A stretch of DNA of 64,000 nt from Nostoc sp. GT001 (GTDB lineage: Bacteria; Cyanobacteriota; Cyanobacteriia; Cyanobacteriales; Nostocaceae), in contig NZ_JAUDRJ010000003.1 of assembly GCF_030382115.1 (NCBI RefSeq), positions 6,146,981 through 6,210,980 of the forward strand, in the 5' to 3' direction. Both the position numbers and the translations under genes were made by a program. Shown in pieces: positions 51,591-60,298 of this stretch; the stretch's first letter is position 1; each line of letters starts with the position of its first letter. The notes under the pieces were generated by a model. That model searched no databases and was not told where the DNA came from. It saw nothing but the letters and a program-made list of their open reading frames with translations.

Positions 51591-53015
51591 TTAGTTATTA
51601 ATATCGACAATAACTTTGGCGTAAGTTAAACCAGAAACTTTCTGGCTATCTTCTGGAGATAGAGCAATTTTCACTTCTACAACTCTGGCATCCACATCTG
51701 CGGCTGGATCTGTATTCAGCACATCTTTTTTACCAATTTTTCTGCCAATATCAGTGACAGTTCCCTTTAATTCGCCGCTAAATGCGCCGTTATCACTGGT
51801 GATAGTAGCATTTTGACCAAGACGGACTTTACCAATGCTGTCTTCAGCGACTTCAGCAATTACAAACATTTGGTTGGTTTGCCCAATTTCAGCAATGCCA
51901 TTTGCGCCGATCGCTTCACCCGATTTGGTGTAAACCTTTAAAATCTCTCCAGCGATTGGTGCTTGAACGTAGCTTAATCTTAGTTCTGCTTCGGCTTTTC
52001 TGACATTTGCGATCGCATTACTAACTTGAGCTTGTGCTACTTGCACATCGGTAGGACTAACATCTAAAATTCTGCTTAGTTTGGCCTTTTCTTCATCGAT
52101 TTGTCTTTGCAAAGTTGCGACAGTTTTATCGCGGTTAACTTTAGCTTCGATTAACTGCTGTTGCAAAGTTGCTAAATTTTGTATTTGGTTGGCTCTAGCT
52201 TCCGCAAGTTGCTGTCGCAAGGTTGCCAATGTTTGCTTTAGGGTAGCTTGGCTTTCAGCCACCTGCTGATTAGCAGTTATTGCACTCAAGCGTCTTCTGT
52301 CCCGCTCTTGCTGAGAAATAGCACCTTCTTTGTATAAATAATCATAGCGTCCGGCATCGACTTGAGCATTGCGCTGTTCGGCTTTAATACGTACAACCGT
52401 TGCTCTCAGAGCATCTCTTTGCCCACTAAGTTCAGCTTCTAGGCGATTCACGGTTGCTTGTTGGACAAGTTTATCACCACTTAACTGAGCTGCAACCCGC
52501 GCGATCGCTGCTTGCCCTGCATTCCTTTCGCCAATTAACTGTGCTTGTAGGCGAGCAATAACTGCTCTTTGAGCTTGAATATCTCTGGGAGAACCAGCCC
52601 TGACTTGTGCCAAATTCGCACGGGCTTCTTGGACTTTCGCTTTTGCCTCTTGTAGTCCGGCTATTTGGGTATCGCGATTGTCCAAAATTGCCACAATTTG
52701 ACCTTGCCTTACCTTTTCACCCTCTTTCACCAGAAGTTGCTGAATTCGTGACGATGGCGCTAATCCTGATGATGGGGCGGACAATTTAACAACTTCGCCT
52801 CGCGGTTCCAAACGCCCTACAGCACTAATGCTATTGGTAGATGGCATTACTGGTACGGATGTAGCTAGTTTTCTTAACTGCTCGATTTTAGCCGTACCTA
52901 GTATCCCAGCAGCGATTACTACTGGCACAGCTACAGCAATACCCCACCAAATCTTAGGTTGTTCATGATTTAGTGTCTGTTCACTTGGCTTCGGCTTTTC
53001 AGTCACCCTTGACAT
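51591..53015 (-). CDS. devB: DevB-type membrane fusion protein (HlyD family)
   Basis: The adaptor subunit of the DevBCA pump (474 residues). An N-terminal membrane segment (WWGIAVAVPVVIAAGILGTA) is followed by a lipoyl/barrel region (VMPSTNSISAVGRLEPRGEVVKLSAP), a long hairpin coiled coil (about 120-310, Gln/Ala-rich) that docks to TolC, and the returning barrel (VQAPIAGEILKVYTKSGEAI). The frame opens at a TTG at 53078; the ATG at 53015 gives the family length. The gene lies first in the operon with a 950-base upstream region that holds an NtcA-like box at 53421. Confidence 0.88.
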   Translation of the reverse strand: MSRVTEKPKPSEQTLNHEQPKIWWGIAVAVPVVIAAGILGTAKIEQLRKLATSVPVMPSTNSISAVGRLEPRGEVVKLSAPSSGLAPSSRIQQLLVKEGEKVRQGQIVAILDNRDTQIAGLQEAKAKVQEARANLAQVRAGSPRDIQAQRAVIARLQAQLIGERNAGQAAIARVAAQLSGDKLVQQATVNRLEAELSGQRDALRATVVRIKAEQRNAQVDAGRYDYLYKEGAISQQERDRRRLSAITANQQVAESQATLKQTLATLRQQLAEARANQIQNLATLQQQLIEAKVNRDKTVATLQRQIDEEKAKLSRILDVSPTDVQVAQAQVSNAIANVRKAEAELRLSYVQAPIAGEILKVYTKSGEAIGANGIAEIGQTNQMFVIAEVAEDSIGKVRLGQNATITSDNGAFSGELKGTVTDIGRKIGKKDVLNTDPAADVDARVVEVKIALSPEDSQKVSGLTYAKVIVDINN

Positions 53016-53967
53016 AGTATGTTGCCCATTTACCTGAATTGTGCTGATGGAAGTAAAAATAAAAAGGTTTTTAATCAACAGCCAGCTGTTAGGACAAACA
53101 ACAGTGGTTTCAAGCTGGGTATGGCTTAAAAATCCATTGTGTGATGAACGTTCAACACTATGGCTTTACAAAATGGTGTTTTCTATAGCCGATCATTATG
53201 TATGCAATACACTTTGACCTTTCTCCAAACGGCTTTGAGGCTTACTAAGGGGCGGGATTAGGTCTGTATTGAAACTAAGAAACGCTATAGTAGCTGACTA
53301 TGCAATAACTCTGAGTATTATTGAGACATGAGTGCAATGGGAGTTAGCAGAATTCACAAGCAGTATGAATCTAGATATAGAGACGCGATATATCACATCT
53401 CTATAAAAAATTCTAAATTGGTATGATGCGGTACTTTACTGCTACATTCACTACGGCTATAGTTAGTCACAAAATTGAAAAGAAACATCAAAAATAGACT
53501 GTTGCCTTTGTTGGACACAATCTTGCTAAAAAAGTTAGTCTTCCTTAAGTCAATCAACGATTAACTAACTAAAAAATGTCTGTCAATTTAAACATTCCTA
53601 ACATCAGAGTTTCCTTAACTTTCTGGTCAATGAGTTAGCTGTCTCTAGTTGTTTGCACCTACTAGGACAACAAACCATTTTGTGATATTCGCTTCAAAGA
53701 CCTTACTATTCTCCCTGTTCTGTTTTGGAACTCCATAAAACTCTCGTTGAATGAATTCTACATTTATCCATTAGCTGAAAACGTAGCAGAGCCTACAGAT
53801 GGGGGAGATGAGGGAGATGAGGGAAATAATTAACTAATTTGGGGGGTTTAAGTTGCATAGCAACTAACAGATGCAAGTTTTGTGGCTCTTGTCTTATAAG
53901 AGTTACAAAACTTAATGACGTTAGCGAGTCCGTGAGCGGCATTACGAATTACAAATTACGAATTATT
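53016..53967. promoter_or_regulatory. Long regulatory region upstream of devB
   Basis: About 950 bases with no gene. It carries an NtcA-like box (53421-53434), a GAGATGAGG triplet (about 53804-53822) and ATTACGAATTACAAATT repeat units (about 53941-53957) before pcyA. Long leaders are known for devBCA operons. No other open frame of interest. Confidence 0.6.
53421..53434 (-). promoter_or_regulatory. NtcA-binding site (GTA-N8-TAC) upstream of devB
   Basis: GTATGATGCGGTAC fits the consensus GTA-N8-TAC exactly. It lies 406 bases upstream of the devB ATG. On the minus strand a TATAGA-like -10 candidate begins about 16 bases beyond the box, but it is not a perfect TAN3T at the ideal 22 bases. NtcA control is expected for heterocyst-related devBCA operons. 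Confidence 0.55.
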
Positions 53968-54705
53968 TTAAGTTGGGAGGTCGAATAAAACTGTGGTCAT
54001 GTAATTTTCTGCCCAAGCTGGACTAAAGGCTTTTTCTAGTACGCGGCGGGTTTTATCATTTTGCTGCTGTTTGGTGCAGTAGTTGTGTTGTCCGGCAAGA
54101 TTTTGGGTGACTTGTTCAACTGAAACAGGATGTGAGGCGATCGCTTGGGTGCAATGAATATCTAAAAATTCTCGCACCCGCGAGAGAAACATTGTTTCTT
54201 CTTCTGGGGAACTGGGGCGGACAAAGATACAGAAATCTGAAAAAATATTTCCCCATTCTGGTAATTCACGGGGTTGGGAAAAGTTAAGCACTGTTAGCTG
54301 TGTCAGTGCAGAAGTATAAGATTCTGGTAAGGTGCGCTCTACGTGAATTGGAGAAAGGTCTGCGATCGCTGCACTAATTTGGCCTCTACCCCCAACTAAA
54401 TCACAACCAAACATCGGCAGGTTGTATTCTGGACGGGGAAACATGACGCAGTGCAAAATATCCAGCATATTTCCGATTTTTGCCAGTTCCAAGTGCATTT
54501 TCCGAAACTGGGGCGTTTGATAGCAACGGTTTTCAATCGTCAGTTTTTCGCCTTCTAATCTACCTTCCACATACCCCAACTCATTAGGCAAATGGTAAGG
54601 GGATAAATCCAGGTGTTGATGCCAAGCTGCCTCAATACAATCAGCTAGCTGACGAATTAGGGGATGTTGTTGCTCACGCAGCGAGGGCATAGAAGTAAAT
54701 GACAT
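53968..54705 (-). CDS. pcyA: Phycocyanobilin:ferredoxin oxidoreductase
   Basis: PcyA reduces biliverdin IX-alpha by four electrons from ferredoxin to make phycocyanobilin, the chromophore of phycobilisomes and cyanobacterial phytochromes. The family fold is complete at 245 residues. The key residues E73, H85 and D102 are found in [20 protein letters not shown] and GCDLVGG, at offset minus three from the Synechocystis numbering (Glu76, His88, Asp105). [20 protein letters not shown] near the C-terminus is also conserved. Cytoplasmic, soluble. It stands alone here. Confidence 0.95.
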   Translation of the reverse strand: MSFTSMPSLREQQHPLIRQLADCIEAAWHQHLDLSPYHLPNELGYVEGRLEGEKLTIENRCYQTPQFRKMHLELAKIGNMLDILHCVMFPRPEYNLPMFGCDLVGGRGQISAAIADLSPIHVERTLPESYTSALTQLTVLNFSQPRELPEWGNIFSDFCIFVRPSSPEEETMFLSRVREFLDIHCTQAIASHPVSVEQVTQNLAGQHNYCTKQQQNDKTRRVLEKAFSPAWAENYMTTVLFDLPT

Positions 54706-54906
54706 ATTCTAGTTGGGAATGCGATCTAATGGCCAGTCTACAACCTGTCGTGCCATACCTGTTCTGGTCTGCAATATAAGCAAACACTTGCACCCAGCCA
54801 ACGTAAATTTATAAGACAGATGCTTTTCACAAGGATTATTTATTTTGTAGTCTAGGTTACAGAAATAATTTTAGATTAACCCATTTGTGAAGGTTAATAG
54901 AAAGCT

Positions 54907-55137
54907 ATGAAACTAGATTCTCATAGACCAGATTTTGCTATGCAAACAAAAAGGCACAATAATCTGGAAGGTTTACAGAGGTTCAGAGCTTCTACTTGGG
55001 TAAACCTTTTACAACTTCCCAACCCCTTTAGTTTTGACGAAGCACTTTTATTGTGTCCGGTTTCAGCAGATGAGTGGCTAGCCTGGATTCCAGATCATGG
55101 AGAGGCAATACTCAATATCAGGCAATTTAGTTATTAG
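54907..55137 (+). CDS. Small conserved cyanobacterial protein
   Basis: A 76-residue soluble protein (MKLDSHRPDFAMQTKRHNNL, then FRASTWVNLLQLPNPFSFDEALLLCPVSADEWLAWIPDHGEAIL). The Trp- and Pro-rich pattern and the well formed start make it a likely real gene. I recall such short proteins being common to cyanobacteria but know no function. A TAGAAAG lies before the ATG. STRR heptamers begin directly after its stop. Confidence 0.68.
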   Translation: MKLDSHRPDFAMQTKRHNNLEGLQRFRASTWVNLLQLPNPFSFDEALLLCPVSADEWLAWIPDHGEAILNIRQFSY

Positions 55138-55145
55138 TTATTAGT

Positions 55146-55194
55146 CATTACTCATTACTCATTACTCATTACTCATTACTCATTACTCATTACT
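55146..55194. repeat. STRR: seven perfect CATTACT units
   Basis: CATTACT is repeated seven times without a mismatch between the small gene and the convergent maf gene. The STRR heptamer class is known from heterocystous cyanobacteria. Perfect copies suggest recent slippage, so its copy number is likely to vary between strains. Confidence 0.9.
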
Positions 55195-55221
55195 CATTGG
55201 TTAATAACTTTAGACAAGGGA

Positions 55222-55818
55222 CTATTGCTGCCAGAAATCAGTGACATCGTATCCCAATTCACTTAGCATCTGGCGCAGCAGGGGTAAACTAAGTCCAATT
55301 ACATTGCTGTGACAGCCTGCAATTTTTTCTACGAAGAAACTTCCAAAACCTTCAATGGCAAAGGCTCCAGCACACTTGAGTGGTTCACCAGTGGCAACAT
55401 AAGCTTTAATTGCCTTTTCGCTCATTTGAGCAAAGTAAACTCTTGTAACTTGTGACTTGACTAAAGTTCGATTTTGGTCATGGTCAATTAAAGCGTGACC
55501 TGTGTACAAATCGCCAAAGTTACCTTGCATTATCTGCCAACGAGCGATCGCTTCAGAGAAGTCTGCTGGTTTGCCGTAAATTTCACCATTGATGGACAAA
55601 ACTGAATCACAACCCATAATCAAAGCTGATTCAAACTGTGGGGCTACAGTTTCCGCTTTATACTGGGCAAGAGTTTTGACCAATTCTGCTGGTTCACTTA
55701 GTTCAATTTGCGACTCATCAAAGTCACTTGCTCGAACTATCGGTTCAATACCAACAGTTTGCAACAAGCGGCGTCGGGCTGGGGAAGCTGAAGCAAGTAC
55801 AAAAAGTGGAATTTTCAT
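55222..55818 (-). CDS. Maf-like nucleoside triphosphate pyrophosphatase
   Basis: A 198-residue Maf/Ham1-type protein: [17 protein letters not shown] at the start, SDFDESQIE, then [18 protein letters not shown] and the conserved TGHALI. Maf proteins hydrolyse dTTP/UTP or modified nucleotides to monophosphates, limiting incorporation of wrong bases. Residues of the active site (Ser-Arg of the SASPARR loop, Glu42-like, Asp74-like and Lys) are present. It overlaps no neighbour; the following spacer holds a repeat hairpin. Cytoplasmic. Confidence 0.92.
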   Translation of the reverse strand: MKIPLFVLASASPARRRLLQTVGIEPIVRASDFDESQIELSEPAELVKTLAQYKAETVAPQFESALIMGCDSVLSINGEIYGKPADFSEAIARWQIMQGNFGDLYTGHALIDHDQNRTLVKSQVTRVYFAQMSEKAIKAYVATGEPLKCAGAFAIEGFGSFFVEKIAGCHSNVIGLSLPLLRQMLSELGYDVTDFWQQ

Positions 55819-55860
55819 GAGATTTTAGAAAAATTTGTTAATTGGGCATTGGGCTATTCA

Positions 55861-55930
55861 ATTTTGGATTTTGGATTTTAAATTTTGGATTAAATTCCAA
55901 TCTAAAATCTAAAATCTAAAATCTAAAATT
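55861..55930. repeat. Repeat hairpin TTTTGGATT/AATCTAAAA
   Basis: ATTTTGGATT units at 55861-55891 face AATCTAAAAT units at 55900-55930. The two halves can pair over about 25 bases. It lies between cyanoP and maf on the minus strand. Confidence 0.8.
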
Positions 55931-55949
55931 CTTACTTGCCACTCCCCAA

Positions 55950-56495
55950 TTAATAGACAGAAAAAGAATTAACAACCTCATCAATCATCCGTTTAACTTT
56001 CTGCCAGCGTTTTTCAGGAATTGAGGCGTTGAAGGTAAAAAGTTTACCACGGCTCACAGCGACACTGGCGATGTTGTGTCGTTCCTGTTGATTGGGGAGT
56101 TTAACCTCATACTCTAAAAGGTAGTATGTTTTACCGTCTACTTCTCGCTGTGCGGCATTGACTAATTCAGCCGAACGACCAGAGTCAGGAGGCGCGAGAG
56201 CCGCTTTTCCTAATTTGTATCCTACTTCTGTTGGGGTTCCCAATTCTGACAAAGTTTTGCCTTCTGGAACTGGGCTAATCACAACCGAAACATTTTCAGA
56301 CACCTCAATCAAATCATGAAAAACCACATCTGGCCCATCGGCAACTTTAACTGGTAGCCAGCCGTTAGGATATAAAAACTGATAGCCATCACCACTGTCT
56401 ACAAAGCTTTTGAGTCCAGCAGCAGACGCTACATCCGAATTACTCAGACTGAAGCTCAACACCAATAGCAAAATTAATACAATTCGTTTCCACAT
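55950..56495 (-). CDS. PsbP-family (CyanoP) photosystem II protein
   Basis: A 181-residue PsbP-like protein with a signal peptide (MWKRIVLILLLVLSFSLSNSDVASAAG) and the PsbP fold: FVDSGDGYQFLYPNGWLPV, then DVVFHDLIEVSENVSVVISPV and YYLLEYEV. CyanoP assists photosystem II assembly on the lumen side of the thylakoid. Many CyanoP proteins are lipoproteins, but this one has no cysteine at all, so it is released by ordinary signal peptidase. Fits a PsbP homologue with about 150 mature residues. Confidence 0.88.
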   Translation of the reverse strand: MWKRIVLILLLVLSFSLSNSDVASAAGLKSFVDSGDGYQFLYPNGWLPVKVADGPDVVFHDLIEVSENVSVVISPVPEGKTLSELGTPTEVGYKLGKAALAPPDSGRSAELVNAAQREVDGKTYYLLEYEVKLPNQQERHNIASVAVSRGKLFTFNASIPEKRWQKVKRMIDEVVNSFSVY

Positions 56496-56695
56496 TTCTA
56501 CAGATTCCTTTGGGCTGGAGATAACACAAGGCTTGCATCATTTCTCGTCTTTATTCTCCCACCAACCGGGACGCTTCGGATAATGCATTAGATAGTGAAG
56601 TATAAATGCTTAAAGTTTCCAATGATATTAGTCTTTCCAGTTTGCTGATACTAGAAAGCAAACATTGAGCTTCATGATGAGTTTTATCATAAATA

Positions 56696-56785
56696 GGACT
56701 TACGCAAGAACTCTCTGAAACCTTCTTCCCTTCGTGTCCTTTGCGTCCTTTGCGGTTCGTTTTTCCATAATTTTGCGTAAGTCCT
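56696..56785. repeat. Palindromic repeat, ACTTACGCAA family, copy 2
   Basis: AGGACTTACGCAA at 56696 and TTGCGTAAGTCCT ending at 56785 are exact inverted repeats. The interior matches copy 1 (9143-9234) closely: CTCTCTGAAAC, CTTCGTGTCC, TTTGCGGTTCGTTTTTCC. Confidence 0.85.
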
Positions 56786-56818
56786 GATAAAGCTCAATGT
56801 TCCGTAACACCTAATTAT

Positions 56819-56851
56819 AAAAAAGGAGAGGTAGAATTATCTACCTCTCCT
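56819..56851 (-). terminator. Intrinsic terminator of rbcLXS
   Basis: AGGAGAGGTAGA (56824-56835) and TCTACCTCTCCT (56840-56851) make a perfect 12-base stem with a 4-base loop. On the minus strand six T residues follow. It lies about 60 bases after the rbcS stop. Confidence 0.95.
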
Positions 56852-56908
56852 ATACGGGGACAAACAAATTACTTGAACTATCCCATGATTAATTCCAACT
56901 AACTAGAC

Positions 56909-57238
56909 TTAGTATCTGTTGGGTTTGTGAACAAGGAAGCTGAGAACTTGGCACTGCTTGATGTTGTCAAAACCCACAACACGGATATAGCTGTTGTTGA
57001 ATTGAGAGCGGCATCCTTGAACTTCGCTCAATACTTCTTGAGTAGATTTAGCACCGAACAAAGGCAACTTCCACATTGTCCAATATAATTCTGTTGGCTC
57101 AGAAGTTTCGTTAAACTCGATCGCAGGAATGTAACCTTGATTCAAGATGTACTGAACCTGTTTAGCGATTTGAGCATCAGACAGAGGGGGAAGATAAGAA
57201 AGGGTTTCGTAACGACGCTCTTTTGGTAAAGTTTGCAT
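56909..57238 (-). CDS. rbcS: RuBisCO small subunit
   Basis: The small subunit of form IB RuBisCO (109 residues): [24 protein letters not shown], then [26 protein letters not shown] and [15 protein letters not shown] [14 protein letters not shown]. Four dimers of this subunit cap each end of the L8S8 enzyme in the carboxysome. The last gene of rbcL-rbcX-rbcS, 45 bases after rbcX, followed by a strong terminator. Confidence 0.97.
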   Translation of the reverse strand: MQTLPKERRYETLSYLPPLSDAQIAKQVQYILNQGYIPAIEFNETSEPTELYWTMWKLPLFGAKSTQEVLSEVQGCRSQFNNSYIRVVGFDNIKQCQVLSFLVHKPNRY

Positions 57239-57283
57239 AGCTTTTGATAATGGGTTGCGATTTTTACTAGTAGATTGACCGAA

Positions 57284-57691
57284 CTAATTGGATAAGTTAT
57301 CCAAATTCTGATCTGAAGTTGTTTGCTGTTCTGGTTGCAGACTGGGGTTAGATGTGTCTATTCGTGTGATCCGTTCTAAATGCTGGCGACGCTGCTCCAT
57401 GTTGGCTTGCTGAATGCCAGTGCGAACCATTTCCGGTAAAAATTCTGCAATTTCTTCCGCAATGTGTTCTCTGACAGTCATGATTCGCAAAGCCAAATCT
57501 GGTTTTTCTCGCAACAGCTGCTCAAGGAATGACTCACCATTTTGAATTTTGCCAGACGAAAAGTTATGCAACCAAAGTTCTAATGGCGGATTAGTTTCGC
57601 CTAGCTGTGCCAATACTGTCCTTAGAGCCTGATAAGTCAGATAGCTTTGGAGAGTTTTGGCTGTGTCCTTCGCAATTTGCTTAAGATTCAT
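57284..57691 (-). CDS. rbcX: RuBisCO assembly chaperone RbcX
   Basis: A 135-residue helical chaperone that acts as a dimer and holds the C-terminal tail of RbcL until L8 cores are built. MNLKQIAKDTAKTLQSYLTYQALRTVLAQLGETNPPLELWLHNFS has the conserved central groove residues (Tyr17, Tyr20), and the C-terminus is Gln-rich. The position between rbcL and rbcS is typical of the operon in Anabaena/Nostoc. Confidence 0.95.
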   Translation of the reverse strand: MNLKQIAKDTAKTLQSYLTYQALRTVLAQLGETNPPLELWLHNFSSGKIQNGESFLEQLLREKPDLALRIMTVREHIAEEIAEFLPEMVRTGIQQANMEQRRQHLERITRIDTSNPSLQPEQQTTSDQNLDNLSN

Positions 57692-57713
57692 GCTTGACCC
57701 CAGCCCTGAAGAG

Positions 57714-57788
57714 TTATGAGTTATGAGTTATGAGTTATGAATTAATGCAAATCCTAACTCTTAACTCTTAACTCTTAACTGTTAACTC
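57714..57788. repeat. STRR array in the rbcL-rbcX spacer
   Basis: Four TTATGAG units (57714-57741) are followed by four TTAACTC-type units (57755-57788) on the other side of a short spacer. The arms can pair and form a hairpin in the mRNA between rbcL and rbcX, which may lower rbcX expression relative to rbcL. Confidence 0.8.
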
Positions 57789-57791
57789 AGA

Positions 57792-59222
57792 TCAGACGGT
57801 ATCCATTGCTTCAAACTCGAACTTGATTTCTTTCCACAGTTCGCAAGCAACAGCCAGTTCAGGAGACCACTTGGCAGCTTCGCGGATGATATCGTTACCT
57901 TCACGAGCCAAGTTACGGCCTTCGTTACGAGCTTGAACAACGGCTTCCAAGGCGACGCGGTTAGCGGTTGCACCAGGAGCGTTACCCCAAGGGTGTCCCA
58001 GAGTACCACCACCGAATTGTAGTACGGAGTCATCACCAAAGATTTCTACCAGTGCGGGCATGTGCCATACGTGGATACCACCAGAAGCAACTGCCATTAC
58101 ACCAGGTAGAGAAGCCCAGTCTTGGGTAAAGTAGATACCACGAGACTTGTCTTGCTCAATGTAGTTTTCACGCAACAGGTCAACGAAGCCCATTGTGATG
58201 CCGCGCTCACCTTCCAACTTACCAACTACTGTACCAGTGTGGATGTGGTCGCCACCAGATAAACGTAGGGCTTTAGCCAATACACGGAAGTGGATACCGT
58301 GGTTCTTTTGACGGTCAATTACAGCGTGCATCGCCCGGTGAATGTGCAGCAAGATACCGTTATCGCGGCACCAACGAGCCAATGTAGTGTTGGCGGTGAA
58401 ACCTGCGGTGAGGTAGTCATGCATGATGATGGGCATTTTGAGTTCTTTAGCGTACTCAGCCCGCTTCAGCATTTCTTCACAGGTGGGGGCGGTGACGTTG
58501 AGGTAGTGACCTTTAATTTCACCGGTTTCAGCTTGAGCTTTGTTGATAGCTTCAGCTACGAACAAAAAGCGATCGCGCCATCTTTGGAATGGTGCGGAGT
58601 TGATGTTTTCGTCGTCTTTGGTGAAGTCCAAACCACCGCGTAAGCACTCGTATACAGCGCGTCCGTAGTTCTTAGCGGAAAGACCCAATTTGGGCTTAAT
58701 GGTACAACCCAACAAAGGACGACCGTATTTGTTTAACTTGTCGCGCTCAACTTGGATACCGTGAGGTGGTCCTTGGAAAGTCTTAATGTAAGCTACTGGG
58801 AAACGGATGTCTTCTAGACGCAGTGCCCGTAAAGCTTTGAAACCAAATACGTTACCAACAATTGAGGTCAAAACGTTGGTTACAGAACCTTCTTCAAACA
58901 AGTCCAAAGGATAGGCAACGTAACAAATGTACTGGTTGTCTTCGCCGGGAACTGGTTCGATGTCATAGCAACGACCTTTGTAGCGATCGAGGTCGGTAAG
59001 CAAATCTGTCCACACAGTTGTCCAAGTACCTGTGGAGGATTCAGCCGCAACAGCCGCACCTGCTTCTTCGGGAGGAACACCAGGCTGAGGTGTCATACGG
59101 AACGCAGCTAGAAGATCGGTATCTTTTGGTGTGTAATCGGGTGTGTAATAAGTTAATCTGTAATCTTTAACCCCGGCTTGATACCCAGATTTGCTCTGAG
59201 TCTTCGTTTGAGCGTAAGACAT
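57792..59222 (-). CDS. rbcL: RuBisCO large subunit
   Basis: Form IB large subunit (476 residues). It fixes CO2 onto ribulose-1,5-bisphosphate in the carboxysome. Active-site motifs are complete: [43 protein letters not shown], with the carbamylated Lys in the TKDDEN loop, and VGKLEGERG with the mobile loop-6 Lys. The frame opens at 59246, but the ATG at 59222 (MSYAQTKTQ) is standard and has AAGGAT eight bases upstream. First gene of the operon rbcL-rbcX-rbcS. Confidence 0.98.
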   Translation of the reverse strand: MSYAQTKTQSKSGYQAGVKDYRLTYYTPDYTPKDTDLLAAFRMTPQPGVPPEEAGAAVAAESSTGTWTTVWTDLLTDLDRYKGRCYDIEPVPGEDNQYICYVAYPLDLFEEGSVTNVLTSIVGNVFGFKALRALRLEDIRFPVAYIKTFQGPPHGIQVERDKLNKYGRPLLGCTIKPKLGLSAKNYGRAVYECLRGGLDFTKDDENINSAPFQRWRDRFLFVAEAINKAQAETGEIKGHYLNVTAPTCEEMLKRAEYAKELKMPIIMHDYLTAGFTANTTLARWCRDNGILLHIHRAMHAVIDRQKNHGIHFRVLAKALRLSGGDHIHTGTVVGKLEGERGITMGFVDLLRENYIEQDKSRGIYFTQDWASLPGVMAVASGGIHVWHMPALVEIFGDDSVLQFGGGTLGHPWGNAPGATANRVALEAVVQARNEGRNLAREGNDIIREAAKWSPELAVACELWKEIKFEFEAMDTV

Positions 59223-60298
59223 AATTTTATCCTTCCCTGAAATCACTCTTGTTAATTATCAAATCACGTTTTGTGCAACTTCCCATCACTCAGCTCTTAC
59301 CCCCCTTATCGGAGAAAAGATCAGGAAAATTTTTGTTAAGGATTGTTTTTGGCAAAGGTTAGCAGTTTTTTTGCGGCGGACACTTTGGTAGCGGTGGTAG
59401 CCCTCCTCACCAGTGTTTTCCCCTTCTAGGGGTACACGACCTAGCGCTTCTACTGTTCCCTCTTGCTAAAAATCAAAATTCTTTTTTACTTCTTCTTCGC
59501 ACCCAACTAAACCTTCTCAATTTCACCAAAACTTCCGCCTTTTGTGGGCAGCATTTAGATAATTCCCCCATAAATCAGGGTATTCAGGGGATTGGGCTGG
59601 CTGGCACACATTCCCGCCTTTACACTCCTTATATCTTTTCCTTTGTTGGAAAAGATACCAGAAAAGAATTTACTTGACAGAGATTTAGCAGAGTGGTGAG
59701 CAAAAGATAAAAGAATTGCACACCGCGTAATTTGTAACTTGTTTCACAATATATCAAGAATTCGATAAGTTATTCTTTGAAAGTTTTTAACTTATCTATT
59801 TAATTTTGTTATTACATAAAGATTTAAACTTTTTGTTACAAAAGCTTTACAAAATGTCATTAATAACTGTAAAGGACTGAAATGATCGGGTCGTGACGTG
59901 TCAAGACTAAATTTGTGCATTAGCAAACTCTTGTGGGATGGGCTTCTAGCCCGTCCTAATTAGCGGGCAAGATGCCCGCCCCACAAGAAAATTTATTGCA
60001 ACATTTTAGCCTTGACACGCCAATAGATGGCGAAATCCCCAGTTACCACCAATACACTCTAGTTTCGACACAACGACTGCGCCCTTCTCTACGAGAGGCT
60101 GCGCTCAGGACAGGCTCAGTGCATCGCTGCACGGAAATCGAGCGACTTGTGCCGAGCGAAGTCGAGGTAAGTCGAGATTCAACTACCGCTTGTCGTTGGC
60201 ATAGCCTCTCCAAGAGTTGTGTCCCCAATCCCCAATGTTTAAAAAATACCAGCTAAGGGAACACTGAAATTAACCCAAAGCCAGTTTAGGTAAATGCT
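59223..60298. other. Long rbcL upstream region with nested palindromes
   Basis: No gene between rbcL and the propeller protein (over 1 kb). The part 59223-59880 holds the rbcL promoter and its 5' leader and is AT-rich near 59800-59870. I could not place a clear CbbR-type or NtcA site. A nested foldback repeat occupies about 59898-60023. At about 60079-60200 lies another dispersed repeat (CTTCTCTACGAGAGGCTGCG and GAGCGAAGTCGAG pieces). Confidence 0.6.
59898..60023. repeat. Nested foldback repeat with CTTGTGGGATGGG core, copy 1
   Basis: The core has arms CTTGTGGGATGGGC (59930) and GCCCGCCCCACAAG (to 59987). It sits in the loop of an outer inverted repeat: CGTGTCAAGACTAAATTTGTGCA and, on the right, TGCAACATTTTAGCCTTGACACG. 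The core recurs at 62748 with different outer arms. Confidence 0.75.

Larger units (their letters stand above)
56496..56908. other. Intergenic region: foldback repeat and rbcS terminator
   Basis: No gene. It includes the ACTTACGCAA family palindrome (56696-56785), whose flanks AACATTGAGCTT (56660-56671) and AAGCTCAATGTT (56790-56801) form a second, outer inverted repeat. The terminator of the rbcLXS operon is at 56819-56851. Confidence 0.65.

Noticed and set aside
53196..53212. Second NtcA site (GTATGCAATAC) upstream of devB
   Set aside because: The spacing is GTA-N5-TAC instead of N8.
55140..55200. CRISPR-like tandem array
   Set aside because: Units are 7 bases without spacers, which is an STRR and not a CRISPR array.
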